Shown piece after piece: positions 15,126 to 24,036 of a DNA stretch of 64,000 nt. Within the stretch, counting starts at the first letter, position 1. Each line of letters begins with the position of its first letter. Location: contig NZ_VUMH01000008.1 in NCBI RefSeq assembly GCF_009696265.1, positions 1-64,000 on the forward strand, given 5' to 3'. The stretch is from Desulfovibrio porci. Its GTDB lineage: Bacteria > Desulfobacterota > Desulfovibrionia > Desulfovibrionales > Desulfovibrionaceae. A model generated the notes under the pieces. It did no database searches. It saw only the letters and a program-made list of their open reading frames with translations, and had not been told where the DNA came from. The position numbers and the translations under genes were made by a program.

Positions 15126-16205
15126 ATGGCACAAGGCGATAAAATTCTCTCCATCCAGGCTTTGCGCGGGATCGCGGCCATCCTGGTAGTCGTTTTCCAC
15201 GCTCAGGTTTTACTGGAAAAGTTCGTCGCCAAGGGAGCGCAGCCGGCTTGGCTCAACAGTATTCCCTTGCTGGCCAAGGGCGGACAGGTCGGCGTCGATA
15301 TCTTTTTTGTCATCAGCGGTCTGGTCATCGTCTATACCTGCTGGGATCGTTTCGGTTGTCCGGTCAATGCCGCGTTTTTTCTGAAAAAGCGTATTTTTCG
15401 TATTTTTCCTGTCTATTGGCTTAACCTTGTGCCCTGGGTTATCGTTTTTCTATTTTTTTCACACGCGCTGGCCTCTCATCCGGTATTCAACCTTGAGCAG
15501 ACAATTTTTTCCTTTTTTCTGATTCCCTGTTTCAATGGTATGAACGGCCCGTTAAATACGTACTATCTGTTGGGCGCCGCATGGGCGCTGACCTATGAAT
15601 TTTATTTTTATCTGTTGGTAACCCTTGCTCTTTTTTTTGACAGAAAATGGTTTGTTCCGATCATTATCGTCTGTTTCGCGGGCGGTACGTTTATCCCTCA
15701 GAAAGAAACCATCCCGCTGTTGACGATTTTCAGCAGTTCGCTGCTGGCGGAATTCCTGTATGGTATGGCAATCGGATACGCTCTCCGCCGGGCGGTCAGG
15801 ATACCGAAGTGGAGCGCGCTGTCGGCGCTTTTGCTGGCCCCCGCGCTTTTCTGGGGCAGCGAATATCTGCCTTTTTACCGGGGCTATAGTTGGGGAATTC
15901 CGGCGGCGCTGCTGGTCTTTGGCGTGGTTTTCCTGGACAGGGCCGGGACGTTGCGCATGCCGTGCTGGTTGTCGGCTGTGGGCAACAGTTCATACAGCCT
16001 GTATCTTTCACATGGCATAGTGCAGTCGGCTCTCGGTAAAATATTGACGCTTTCCGGGATGTGGCCCGCTTTGTCCGGTGATCTGTATGTGTTTCTTATT
16101 TCTTTGATTTCCATCCTGACAGGCTACTGCTGCTGGCTTTTGACGGAAAAGCCCCTGGATGCCTGGTTTTCGCGGCGTTTCTTACGCCGTGAGGCGGCAC
16201 GTTAG
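15126..16205 (+). CDS. Membrane O-acyltransferase (acyltransferase-3 family), phage moron
   Basis: A 359-aa protein. The N-terminus (IQALRGIAAILVVVFHA, residues about 10-26) and VGVDIFFVISGLVI (about 57-70) are the signature of acyltransferase-3/OafA/YrhL proteins, with the catalytic His in VFHA. About ten hydrophobic segments follow. These enzymes O-acetylate cell-surface sugars such as O-antigen. The gene runs against the phage late operon, is more AT-rich than its neighbours, and has its own promoter region and terminator, the classic layout of a conversion gene that alters the surface of the lysogen and blocks related phages. Which sugar it modifies is not visible. Confidence 0.85.
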   Translation: MAQGDKILSIQALRGIAAILVVVFHAQVLLEKFVAKGAQPAWLNSIPLLAKGGQVGVDIFFVISGLVIVYTCWDRFGCPVNAAFFLKKRIFRIFPVYWLNLVPWVIVFLFFSHALASHPVFNLEQTIFSFFLIPCFNGMNGPLNTYYLLGAAWALTYEFYFYLLVTLALFFDRKWFVPIIIVCFAGGTFIPQKETIPLLTIFSSSLLAEFLYGMAIGYALRRAVRIPKWSALSALLLAPALFWGSEYLPFYRGYSWGIPAALLVFGVVFLDRAGTLRMPCWLSAVGNSSYSLYLSHGIVQSALGKILTLSGMWPALSGDLYVFLISLISILTGYCCWLLTEKPLDAWFSRRFLRREAAR

Positions 16206-16236
16206 AGCAGTTCACGGTTGAGCGGCTCTAACGTGC
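16197..16236. terminator. Bidirectional terminator containing both stop codons
   Basis: GCACGTTAGAGC and its exact complement form a 12-bp stem. The stop codon of the rightward acyltransferase (16203-16205) lies in one arm and that of the leftward fibre-assembly gene (16228-16230) in the other, so both proteins end in Ala-Arg. Confidence 0.65.
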
Positions 16237-16719
16237 GAGCACAGGCCAAGGGGTTTCTTCCCCGCCGCCGTCCCAGGGGGCGCCGTCCTGCTGGGGCAAA
16301 TCTCGCAGGGCCTGGCGGTACGCGCGGACCGTGACCATGTCCGCGTTATCCAGAGGATAGTCCGGCATAACCAGATAGTCCGTGTCGGCCACGCGGGCGT
16401 CGCGCGCTGCGCGCAGGCGGATAAAACGTGCGTTTTCACTGTTGTATTCGGCAAAGCGCGCGGCTTCGGCGGTTTCGGCCTCGGTGGAGAGGCGGGCTTT
16501 TTCGGCTTTGTGCAGAGCCGCAAATGGGGCCACTTCCTCGGCGTAGAGGGTGGCGTCCAGAGACTGGTTATAGTCGTCGGTGAACTCCACATGACCTGTC
16601 CGGAGCGCGCCATCCCATTGCAGGGCACGCAGGTTGACCGGGGCCGGGAAGTCGAAACGCAGAGCCTCGCCGTCAACGATAATCAGTCGGTCTGCAGGGA
16701 CAACAGTGACGTTAGGCAT
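16228..16719 (-). CDS. Tail fibre assembly-type protein
   Basis: A 163-aa protein; the start (MPNVTVVPAD) has GAGGAG upstream. It follows the tail fibre gene, and its C-terminal pattern (MVTVRAYRQALRDLPQQDGAPWDG) is shared with phage proteins that end with a short conserved region about partitioning residues per chain and are annotated as tail fibre assembly or chaperone proteins. Early residues suggest a beta-strand domain (VDGEALRFDF). Its likely role is to fold or attach the fibre encoded next to it. Confidence 0.6.
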   Translation of the reverse strand: MPNVTVVPADRLIIVDGEALRFDFPAPVNLRALQWDGALRTGHVEFTDDYNQSLDATLYAEEVAPFAALHKAEKARLSTEAETAEAARFAEYNSENARFIRLRAARDARVADTDYLVMPDYPLDNADMVTVRAYRQALRDLPQQDGAPWDGGGEETPWPVLAR

Positions 16720-16781
16720 ATGAATCTCCTCATCTAAAGCCGCATTACGGCGTTTCAAACGTCTTTATGCTTTCGCCGCTA

Positions 16782-17942
16782 TCATGAAATGCGTATAACG
16801 TAGGCCAGGGCGTAGTACGGCGACAGGCTGCTGGCCGCGCCGCTGCTGGCCGCCAGACTATGGGCATGAGCCTGGGAGCCGCCTGTGGAGTATGTATAGC
16901 CCAACCACGCATAGTCGCCTTGCGTAGCTTCCGCTCCACTTGACTGTTCATTCCCCCCGGTCCTGAACTGGTGCTGGTGATTCGCCAACTGGCTTTCCGT
17001 CAGCGTCGTGGCTCCAACAGTGCCGGAAATACTGTGATCATGCGTCCCGGAACCGCCGGTGGAACCAGCCGGATGACTTTCGTCCGCGCCCAAAACAACA
17101 CGTCCGCCTATTTGGGGGACTGTGCCGCCTCTCCCGTCAGATCCGCCGTCGCAGAGAATCCAATCTTCCCGCGCGGTTGTTTCTCCGGGCATGATGGCAC
17201 GGCGTCCGTCCGAGCCGCCGAAGGCGACGCCCTGCACAGGGATGGGGGAACGCGGCGGGTAAATGGCCCAAGGATCGAGATAAATACGCCCTTCGGCATC
17301 CACCTTGATGTAATCCCCGATCTTGACCAGACCCGCTTTGTCCGCCGTGGCCGGACCCACATTGGCGATTTCCGTGGCTCTGTCGGCTTCGGCCCTGGCC
17401 CTGTCGGCCTCCCTCGCGGCCGTGACGGTATGGTCGGCGGCTTCATCCGCACTCCGGGCCGCGGCCAGAGCCGAGGCCGCCGCGCCGCCGGCGGCCCGCT
17501 CGGCCCGTTCCCTGTCCGTTGTGATTCCTTCCACCACCTCTTGCGGGCTCTGTTCGCTGCTGGGCGGCAGAATCACGGCCCGGGAGAGCTGTTCCAGCAA
17601 CTGCTGGCGTTCGGCGGCGGCCTGATCCAGACCGTCCTCCATGACCTGCGGGTCAAAGCGTGCGCCGCTGACCAGATCAATGTCTTGGCTGAAGGGCATG
17701 TTGCGCACAATGGCCAGCTTCCAGCCCTCGGGCAGGGGCGCGCCTTTGTGCAGATAGCTGATCGTGCCGCCGCTGTCGCTGAGCGTGGCCGTCCAGCCCA
17801 TGGCCCGGCTGGTTTCGCCCTGGGGCGAAGTCAGGCTGACCACCAGTTGGGATTCCTCCCAGACCCGGAAGGAAAAGGGAAATTGCGTGGCCGCGCCGTT
17901 GCCTTCAAAAAGCGCGCGGCTCGCGCTGTACGGCATGGTCAT
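16782..17942 (-). CDS. Tail fibre protein with collar-type domain
   Basis: A 386-aa protein. The start forms an ATGA overlap with the upstream gene and has GGGAGG upstream. The N-terminus (FEGNGAATQFPFSFRVW) matches the T7 gp17-type attachment domain. Residues about 130-200 are an Ala/Arg/Glu-rich coiled coil. The C-terminal part (ILCDGG, GRVVLGADESHPAGSTGG, HDHSISGTVG, HQHQF, YYALAYVIRI) is a phage tail-collar/His-rich fibre tip. The product would form the receptor-binding fibre of the prophage. Confidence 0.75.
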   Translation of the reverse strand: MTMPYSASRALFEGNGAATQFPFSFRVWEESQLVVSLTSPQGETSRAMGWTATLSDSGGTISYLHKGAPLPEGWKLAIVRNMPFSQDIDLVSGARFDPQVMEDGLDQAAAERQQLLEQLSRAVILPPSSEQSPQEVVEGITTDRERAERAAGGAAASALAAARSADEAADHTVTAAREADRARAEADRATEIANVGPATADKAGLVKIGDYIKVDAEGRIYLDPWAIYPPRSPIPVQGVAFGGSDGRRAIMPGETTAREDWILCDGGSDGRGGTVPQIGGRVVLGADESHPAGSTGGSGTHDHSISGTVGATTLTESQLANHQHQFRTGGNEQSSGAEATQGDYAWLGYTYSTGGSQAHAHSLAASSGAASSLSPYYALAYVIRIS

Positions 17943-18550
17943 AGCGCCTCCCGCCGCGCCGTCAGCCATGCGTCGTCCGGGGCGGATTCGCGCCGTTCGG
18001 AGGCGGTCGCCTGGCGGGCCTGGGGCAGGCTTTCGGCATAGAGTTTTTCCAGCTCGCTAACCTTCTGGCTGTTGTTCTTGAGCAGGGGCACGGCGATGAG
18101 GGCCGCCAGCTTGCGGGCCAGCATATGGGCGAAAAGATCGTCGAACAGGCGGCTGTTCCGCACGTCTCCGGTATAGAGCAGCAGGGCGCGGGCCGCGTCG
18201 GTGGCCAGAAAAGACGCCGATCCGGCCGCGTCCGCCGTGTTTTGGGCCAGGCTGAAGGGCCGGGGGGCAATGCCCTCATGGCGGACTTCGTGAACCTTGA
18301 GGCAGTCGTCCGGCAGGGCGTAGGCAAAGCGGAATTCGCGCTCGAAACCCTCGGGCAGGGGCAGACGCGCGAGCCAGGCCCGGCATTGGGCAAAGTTCCA
18401 GGGAAAGTCGCGCAAAACCTGCCGCCGGGCCGAATCCCAGTACAGGCGGCATTGCAGGGCCTCGGGCGTATTTTCCCGCTCCGAGGCCACGCTGCGCGTG
18501 CCCAGAAAACCCAGGGCGCGGTTCCAGATGGAGATTTGACTGATGGTCAT
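17939..18550 (-). CDS. Tail tubular protein A (T7 gp11-like adaptor)
   Basis: A 203-aa protein. ISIWNRALGFLGTR at the start and VLRDFPWNFA and YALPDDCLKVHEV in the middle are typical of the podovirus adaptor that joins portal and nozzle. Length fits (about 195 aa in T7). It overlaps the fibre gene by 4 bases. Upstream lies a 380-bp non-coding stretch containing the dispersed repeat. Confidence 0.75.
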   Translation of the reverse strand: MTISQISIWNRALGFLGTRSVASERENTPEALQCRLYWDSARRQVLRDFPWNFAQCRAWLARLPLPEGFEREFRFAYALPDDCLKVHEVRHEGIAPRPFSLAQNTADAAGSASFLATDAARALLLYTGDVRNSRLFDDLFAHMLARKLAALIAVPLLKNNSQKVSELEKLYAESLPQARQATASERRESAPDDAWLTARREAL

Positions 18551-18639
18551 ACGAGTCCTTGAAGTGGATGTTTGGGGGAGAGGGGCCTGCCGCCCGGATT
18601 AAGGTTTTTTGTCCTTCGGGTACGGGATTTGCCTTTCCG

Positions 18640-18920
18640 CTCCAGTTCTGGCCGCCTACCGTTTTGGATAAAAGCAATATTCAATCGTCGGGAATTGAAC
18701 GCGGCGATCAGGAGCGCAGCCCGCACGCGGGCAAGCTCCTCTCTGCGCCGCGCCCATGCGTTGCGGTGTATAAAGCGGGGGGAAGGGCTTGCAAGAGGCC
18801 TGGGGGGCTGCGTAAGCCCCCCGGCCCCGTGCCGGGAGGCGGCCCAAGCTGGATCGGAGCGAAAAAGTTCATACCCGAAGGGCAAAACATCCCTCATGCG
18901 AGCGGCAAGTTTCAAAAAAG
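18640..18920 (+). repeat. GC-rich dispersed repeat, copy B (uninterrupted)
   Basis: This 380-bp gap between the cement protein and tail adaptor genes holds no gene. It contains, in order, AATTGAACGCGG, GGAGCGCAGC, GCACGCGGGCAAGCTCC, CATGCGT, TATAAAGCGGGGGG, a long hairpin (AGGCCTGGGGGGC...GCCCCCCGGCC) and CCGGGAGGCGGCCCAAGC. It parallels the halves at 450-531 and 6453-6560 and so shows the site without the Mu-like insertion. Its presence inside a phage late operon is odd. Confidence 0.75.
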
Positions 18921-18933
18921 CGGGCGCTGCTCC

Positions 18934-19374
18934 CTACTTGACCTGAAGCTCCGCCTCATACGGCAAATCCTCCTCCCGCAGCAGGGCCGCGAAGAGCCTG
19001 CCCGAGCTGACGCTCTCGCCGCTCTGCGGGGTGAGCGCGAAACCGAGACGCAGCCAGGGTTTGCGCACGCCCTGCGGCAGAAACCGGGGGCCGAGGCGCG
19101 CGCCCAGACCGAGCTGAGCGCCCGTGAAACTCCAGGCCGCGCCGGGCACGGCGGACCAGGAGCCGCCCGCCGCGTCCGGCGCGTCGGCCTCCTCCAGAGT
19201 GAAGGACAGGCTCAGCACTTCCTCGGGCGCAAATGCCTGGGTGACGGAGACGCGCATGGGCATGGGCTCCATGCGGCCCGGCAGTTTCAGGGCGTTAAGG
19301 GCCACCGCCGCGCTTTGGGCGTCGGCGGTCAGCGGGCCTTCGAAAAAGACGGCGTTGCGGTCGATGATGGCCAT
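18934..19374 (-). CDS. Bbp16-type capsid cement protein
   Basis: A 146-aa protein. The start at MAIIDRNAVFFEG has AAGGAG 5 bases upstream; the longer frame overlapping the capsid gene has no such site. It lies directly after the major capsid gene, as Bbp16 does in Bordetella phage BPP-1. The sequence is beta-rich (MRVSVTQAFAPEEVLSLSFTL) and suits a decoration protein that stiffens the shell. The assignment rests on position, size and opening residues. Confidence 0.6.
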   Translation of the reverse strand: MAIIDRNAVFFEGPLTADAQSAAVALNALKLPGRMEPMPMRVSVTQAFAPEEVLSLSFTLEEADAPDAAGGSWSAVPGAAWSFTGAQLGLGARLGPRFLPQGVRKPWLRLGFALTPQSGESVSSGRLFAALLREEDLPYEAELQVK

Positions 19375-19420
19375 GAAAGCTCCTTGGGTTCGTGTGGCGG
19401 AAGGGTTTGCGGCAAAGGCT

Positions 19421-20410
19421 CTACACGGCGCTTTCGCCGGAAAGCACGGCGTCGCACTGGCGGACGGGCCGCCCGTGCAGCACAGGCACGGCCTTGGCGT
19501 CGAAAAATTCACCGTACTGCAACTGCACGTTGCCTGCGTCGGAATTCTGGAGCTCCAGGGCCGTGAGCACGTCGGCATTGGCGTACCAGACGGCCTTCTG
19601 GCGCAGATGCTGGGGCATGCGGTTCTTGGCCTCGATAGTCAGCTTCTGCAGGTCGATGAAGCCGCTCTGACCCTTGCGCTTGTCCAGATCCTTGACCGGC
19701 AGGTTGGCCACGCGCACCACGCCGCGCCAGTCGCGCACGGCCAAGCCGCAGCGCCAGTTGTACTTGTCGCCCACCACCTGGTATTTGCGGCCGTCCGGGT
19801 CCTGGGCCATGTAGGTCTGGAGGTCCTCATGGGAAAGGCCGCCGCTGCTGCCCTTGGGGTAGATGCCGTGCACGGCCTGCGCGCCCCAGGAGATCAGCCA
19901 GAGCGAGGTGCAGCCCGCCTCGTCGCGGCCGCCCGCGTCCAGCACGTTGTTGGCGTCGCGGGCCGGATAGCGCATGGCCAGACCGTTGAACTCGTCGGGG
20001 TTCAGATTGCTGTCCCCGTAAAAGAGGGTGGCGGCCACCTTCTGGCGCATGGCTTCGGCAAAGGCCACGCCCTCGCTCATGCGGAAGGATTTGTCCCGGC
20101 TGCCGTAGAGGCGCAGTTCCTCCACGTCCAGCTCCATGATGGCCTCCAGGATGCCGCAGCCTTCCTTGACCTGGCTCCACTGCGACTTGGAAGGCGGCGT
20201 GCCCTGATAGAGTCTGCGCCAGTAAACCTCGGGCAGGCCCGTGCGGATGCGGGTCAGATGCCCGTCGGACTGGTTGGACTCCATCCAGAGCACGTCGTCC
20301 ATGATGTCGTTGGTTTTGTTCATCAGTTCGATGATCTGCCCGGCCTTGCCGCCGCGGTAGAACTGCTCCATTTCAGCCAGTGAGACCACGAAACCCAGGG
20401 AATTGGACAT
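19421..20410 (-). CDS. Major capsid protein
   Basis: A 329-aa protein starting at MSNSLGFVVSLAEMEQFY with an AGGA site upstream. The content (ELMNKTNDIMDDVLW, TGLPEVYWR, AATLFYGDSNLNPDEFNGLAMRY in two parts, and VADLPVKDLDKRKG-like end region) matches the capsid family of BPP-1-like podoviruses, which keeps the HK97 fold. It follows the scaffold gene and precedes the cement gene, the expected order. The 215-bp gap before it contains only a short hairpin (ATGCGGC/GCCGCAT near 20574). Confidence 0.8.
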   Translation of the reverse strand: MSNSLGFVVSLAEMEQFYRGGKAGQIIELMNKTNDIMDDVLWMESNQSDGHLTRIRTGLPEVYWRRLYQGTPPSKSQWSQVKEGCGILEAIMELDVEELRLYGSRDKSFRMSEGVAFAEAMRQKVAATLFYGDSNLNPDEFNGLAMRYPARDANNVLDAGGRDEAGCTSLWLISWGAQAVHGIYPKGSSGGLSHEDLQTYMAQDPDGRKYQVVGDKYNWRCGLAVRDWRGVVRVANLPVKDLDKRKGQSGFIDLQKLTIEAKNRMPQHLRQKAVWYANADVLTALELQNSDAGNVQLQYGEFFDAKAVPVLHGRPVRQCDAVLSGESAV

Positions 20411-20625
20411 ACGTATCCTCGTGTGATTGGTGTTGCTGTGATTTTTTAAACGGCCTTTCCAGAGGCTGAGATTTTTGCACCTTGGCAAGGTAAGCAAACG
20501 GCCCGCCGAAGGAAGTGTAGCCGTCTACATGACCGAAGCGGACCGCGCCGCAGCGATGCTGTCGCTATCCGTAATGCGGCTGTGCCGCATAACGGCTACC
20601 GCTAACGCAGCCGCCGCCAAAAAGG

Positions 20626-21138
20626 TCAGCCTCTGGAACTCCAGCCCGCGTACATGCGCTCCTCCAGCGGCGGCATCTCATGCCCCGGTTGCCCCAGGGC
20701 CGGACTGTCCTCCATGAGCGCGTCGGCCATGCGGTTGAAAAAGCGGACCACCGCCGGATGGTTGCCGTAGCCGGACTGCTCCAGCAGACGGCCGATGCTC
20801 TTGTCCTGGTCGAAACGGTCCAGGGCCAGTTGGGCGCGGGCCACGGAGGCGGACAGATTGTCGCCGCCCAGATCGGGATCACGGGCCACGTCCCGCCGCC
20901 ACTGGTCCACCTGCGCCTGCCAGCGCGTGCGTTGCTCGCTTTCATGCTCGCGCAGCCGGGCCGTGAAACGCTCGCTGAACGTGGTCTCGGCGTCGGCCGG
21001 TGGCGCGTCGGGCCGGGTCGCGGGAGCGGCCTCTCCGCCAGCAGCCGCAGCCGGGGCCGGACTGGACGCGCCGTCGTCCCCGGAACCGGCGTCGCCGGGA
21101 ATAAATCCGGGCAGGGGAAACTCCGTTTCAGATGCCAT
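20626..21138 (-). CDS. Phage scaffolding protein
   Basis: A 170-aa protein with the start at MASETEFPLPG (GGAGG upstream). The first 65 residues are Pro/Ala/Gly-rich and disordered; residues about 65-165 are charged and helical (ERFTARLREHESEQRTRWQ). This composition, and its place just before the capsid gene, fit an internal scaffold that guides capsid assembly and is then removed. It overlaps the Bbp19-like gene by 11 bases. Confidence 0.65.
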   Translation of the reverse strand: MASETEFPLPGFIPGDAGSGDDGASSPAPAAAAGGEAAPATRPDAPPADAETTFSERFTARLREHESEQRTRWQAQVDQWRRDVARDPDLGGDNLSASVARAQLALDRFDQDKSIGRLLEQSGYGNHPAVVRFFNRMADALMEDSPALGQPGHEMPPLEERMYAGWSSRG

Positions 21139-21454
21139 GATCGTCCTCCTTGGTTTGCAAAAGCCGGGGCAGATGGCCGGAATCGGCGTCCTGCAGGAGC
21201 CGCAGCAGGCGCATGCCCACAAAGCGGCGGCCTTCGGTGAAAATCAGCCGGTGCGTTTCCAGATCGCCGCCGGTCGGCGTCAGGGCCTGGAAGCACTGGC
21301 AGAGCTGGATCAGCCAGCGCAGCAGGCAGCGGCCGTCCGGGCTGTCCATGAGAGCATCCACGGCGGCGCGCAGCCGTTGCTCCTGCTGTTCCGCCGCGCG
21401 CCGCGCCCGGGCTTCACGCTGCGGGGCCTGTTCGTAGGGAGCGAAAACATCCAT
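21128..21454 (-). CDS. Bbp19-like small phage protein
   Basis: A 108-aa helical protein. The segment with ETHRLIFTEGRRFVGMRLLRLL resembles the Bbp19 family of BPP-1-like phages, found between portal and scaffold genes as here. No molecular role is established. It shares one base with the portal gene stop. Confidence 0.6.
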   Translation of the reverse strand: MDVFAPYEQAPQREARARRAAEQQEQRLRAAVDALMDSPDGRCLLRWLIQLCQCFQALTPTGGDLETHRLIFTEGRRFVGMRLLRLLQDADSGHLPRLLQTKEDDHGI

Positions 21455-23280
21455 CAGGCGGCCCCCCCGGAAGAGTGTGCCGGAGGCGGCGCGCCCCTCT
21501 CATGGTCGGACGCGGAAACCGGGGCAGCGCCGTTCGCGGCTTGGCGCAGCAGGCTGAGCAGACCGTCCAGCACGCTGCCGTCGCCGCCGTCGGCGCGGGC
21601 CTGGGCCAGAGGGCTCCGGGCCAGGGTTTTGAGCAGGTCCGCCGCTTCTCCGAGCTGTCTGGTCAGTTCCCCGCTCCGCGCGGCGTCGGCGCGGGCCTGG
21701 CGGAGCAGGCGGCGCTCCTCGGGCGGGCGGGTCAGGCTCACGGGCAGGCCCAGGCTTTCGGCGTAACTGTCCAGCAGATTGTCCACATTGAGGCTGTCCA
21801 GAGCCTCGGGCCAGGCCGTGGAAGCCCTGAGGGTCAGGGCCAGGTACTGGTCCGCCGCGCTGACGCCCACCAGCTTCTGGGCCTGGGCCAGCAGGGAGAC
21901 GAATTCCACCCTGAGGCGGCGGCCCGCCAGTTCGGGCGGGCAGGGCGGCAGCATGTCCAGGCCGCGCATCAGCTCAAAGGTGCGGTCGATGAGCGGGATG
22001 AACAGCTCGTCGTGCAGACGTTCCAGCACCGGCCCGATGAGCACCAGCTTTTCCTCCTCCCTGGCCGCGATTTCGCTGGCCGTGACCTGGGCGCGGCCTT
22101 CCAGGATCAGTTTGAAGAGATCGTTGTACAGTCCGGCGCGGATCTGGTTCTGTACGGCTTCCATGGCCTTGCGGGCCGTGGCCAGGTCAGGCCGGACCTG
22201 GAGCAGGGGCGTGGCCGCCTGCGGGCTCTGGCCGGGCAGGCTGTCCACGTAGTTGATGCCGCCGGGCGTGAGGTCCAGGCCCACGGATTTGAGCCCGGCG
22301 GCCACGCTCATGGGCGGGTCCACGGCCTTGTGGATGGCCTTGAGCGTGGTGATGCCCATCTGTTGCAGCATGCGGCAGTCGGGCAGGGCGTCCATGGCCG
22401 GGGAACGGCCGTAGATGTCGCTCCCGGCCGCCTCCCAGCGCGGGCCGAAACCGGGAAAGGCCGTAAAGCCCGATTCCCGCAGGGGATGCGCGCCGCCTTC
22501 GCGGCCCTCGAGCCAGTGCACCGACGCCACCGGCATGCCGGCCGCGTCCAGCCGCCCCGGCGTGCGGCCGGAGCGGGGAAAGACCGCCTGGATCACCGTA
22601 TGCCGTTCCTCCGGATTGCGGCGGAGCGCCTCGCGCAGCGATTCGGGCAGGGCGGTCGCGCTGAAGGCTTCCGCAATCTGGCGCAGGCTCATGGACGCGC
22701 GGCGGAAAACCGTGTCCACCCGGCGACGGGCGTTGCAGTCCAGCGCGTATTCCCCGGCGCAGAGCGGCACAAAACGGAAGCCCCAGCGCGGGTCGGCCAG
22801 TTCAAAGGCAAAGGCCGTGCCGAAAGTGCCCAGCTCCGCATAGAGGGTGTGCATGGCGTTGTAGAAGTTGGAACGCTGGAAGACCACGCGCATGCGCGCG
22901 GCCACCTCGTCCAGCCAGACCTGTCCGGCGCGGCTTTTGGCCAGGCCCGCGTCGTCCAGGGAAAGGCGGAACCAGGGCCGGGCCGGGCTGGTCAGACCGC
23001 CCTGCAAGCCGGCGGCCAGGATCCGCATGGCCAGGATGCCCGTGGCGTCCACCAGACGGCTGTTGAGCATGGGACCCTGCTCGGCGTCGTTGTCCGTGGG
23101 GCGCAGGCGGCAGCGCGTGGGTAGAAAGTGGTCCGCCAGACTCTGCCAGGCCGCGTCCCAGGGCGCGCGGCGACGCAGCAGCGCGCGGTGGCGGCGGGCC
23201 AGTTCGCGCACGTCCGCCCTGAAGCGGGTTTCGCCGTCCGTGCCGGGAGCGGAGACGCGCCCGGTGAGGGTTGCGTTCAT
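21454..23280 (-). CDS. Portal / head-to-tail connecting protein
   Basis: A 608-aa protein of the podovirus connector family (T7 gp8-like). Supporting segments are RRRAPWDAAWQSLADHFLPT near the start, LAAGLQGGLTSPARPWFRL, RSPAMDALPDCRMLQQM and IRAGLYNDLF. It would form the dodecameric ring through which DNA is packaged and ejected. The length suits the family. It lies between the terminase block and the scaffold gene. Confidence 0.85.
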   Translation of the reverse strand: MNATLTGRVSAPGTDGETRFRADVRELARRHRALLRRRAPWDAAWQSLADHFLPTRCRLRPTDNDAEQGPMLNSRLVDATGILAMRILAAGLQGGLTSPARPWFRLSLDDAGLAKSRAGQVWLDEVAARMRVVFQRSNFYNAMHTLYAELGTFGTAFAFELADPRWGFRFVPLCAGEYALDCNARRRVDTVFRRASMSLRQIAEAFSATALPESLREALRRNPEERHTVIQAVFPRSGRTPGRLDAAGMPVASVHWLEGREGGAHPLRESGFTAFPGFGPRWEAAGSDIYGRSPAMDALPDCRMLQQMGITTLKAIHKAVDPPMSVAAGLKSVGLDLTPGGINYVDSLPGQSPQAATPLLQVRPDLATARKAMEAVQNQIRAGLYNDLFKLILEGRAQVTASEIAAREEEKLVLIGPVLERLHDELFIPLIDRTFELMRGLDMLPPCPPELAGRRLRVEFVSLLAQAQKLVGVSAADQYLALTLRASTAWPEALDSLNVDNLLDSYAESLGLPVSLTRPPEERRLLRQARADAARSGELTRQLGEAADLLKTLARSPLAQARADGGDGSVLDGLLSLLRQAANGAAPVSASDHERGAPPPAHSSGGAA

Positions 23281-23283
23281 GGG

Positions 23284-23496
23284 TTACTGCCCCAGCAGGG
23301 TTTTGCGCGTGTTGCCGTCCGCGCGGTTCAGGGGGCTGGTGTAGATGGACCCGCCGATGCCCGCGGCCTTGGCCGCCTTGTCCCGCTGATTCTGGCGGGC
23401 CGCCGTGGCCGCCTCGGTAACGGGTTTCTGCACTTCCTGCTTGGGCACGGGCGTGGGCTCGGGAATGCTGGGCGTACCGCCTCCTCCAAATCCCAT
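23284..23496 (-). CDS. Internal-start small virion protein (nested gene)
   Basis: A 70-aa product from the in-frame ATG at 23496, with AAAAAAGGAGG just upstream, a better ribosome site than most genes here. The C-terminal KTLLGQ and the poly-Gly opening resemble small phage proteins lying between terminase and portal genes. It is nested in the longer frame ending at the same stop. Confidence 0.5.
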   Translation of the reverse strand: MGFGGGGTPSIPEPTPVPKQEVQKPVTEAATAARQNQRDKAAKAAGIGGSIYTSPLNRADGNTRKTLLGQ

Positions 23497-24021
23497 GATG
23501 ACCTCCTTTTTTCTTTGCATGACCGTGTTCAGATCTTCCCTGGTGCAGAGCACCAGCACGCCGTCCACATAGTTGCCCTTGCGGGCGTAGAAGCAGGCCT
23601 CGGGCAGGCGCGCCAGAATGCGGAAGCCGCATGCCTCGGCCAGCCGCCAGGCGTGGCGGTTGGGGGCCGGGCAGACGCCCATGACGGACGTGCAGTCCCG
23701 ATGCCTGAACATCCAGGCGAAGCCGCCGCGCGCCTGTTGCGCGGCTACGGAAAAGCCCGCCCGGAAGGCCGTGAAATCAAAATGCCAGACGCGGTAGGGT
23801 CGGCGCGTGAACAGGCCGCAGCCCAGAATCCGTCCGGCTTCGTCCTCGCAACGCAACAGCACCGCCGCGCCGCTGTTGGTGGCCGTAAGCGCCAGCCAGT
23901 CCTTGAGCGTAGGTTTTTCCCAGGCGCTCATGGCGAAGGGCAGCAGGCCTTCCTCTTCCATCTGTTGAAAAAGGGCCGCGCGAACGCGTTTACCCAGGCA
24001 TTGCCGGTAGCGAAGTTTCAT
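23284..24021 (-). CDS. GNAT-like domain fused in frame to a small phage protein
   Basis: A 245-aa open frame. Residues 1-165 look like a GNAT-type fold (FRHRDCTSVMGVCPAPNRHAW, AEACGFRILARLPEACFY). From residue 176 a different, Pro/Ala/Lys-rich segment begins (MGFGGGGTPSIPEP, ending RKTLLGQ), a type often encoded as a separate 70-100 aa gene in podoviruses. A strong ribosome site AAAGGAGG sits inside the frame 7 bases before that Met codon. So the locus may make the long fusion, the short protein alone, or both. The main start has GAGGAG upstream. Confidence 0.6.
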   Translation of the reverse strand: MKLRYRQCLGKRVRAALFQQMEEEGLLPFAMSAWEKPTLKDWLALTATNSGAAVLLRCEDEAGRILGCGLFTRRPYRVWHFDFTAFRAGFSVAAQQARGGFAWMFRHRDCTSVMGVCPAPNRHAWRLAEACGFRILARLPEACFYARKGNYVDGVLVLCTREDLNTVMQRKKEVIMGFGGGGTPSIPEPTPVPKQEVQKPVTEAATAARQNQRDKAAKAAGIGGSIYTSPLNRADGNTRKTLLGQ

Positions 24022-24036
24022 TAGCGCTCCTCTTCC

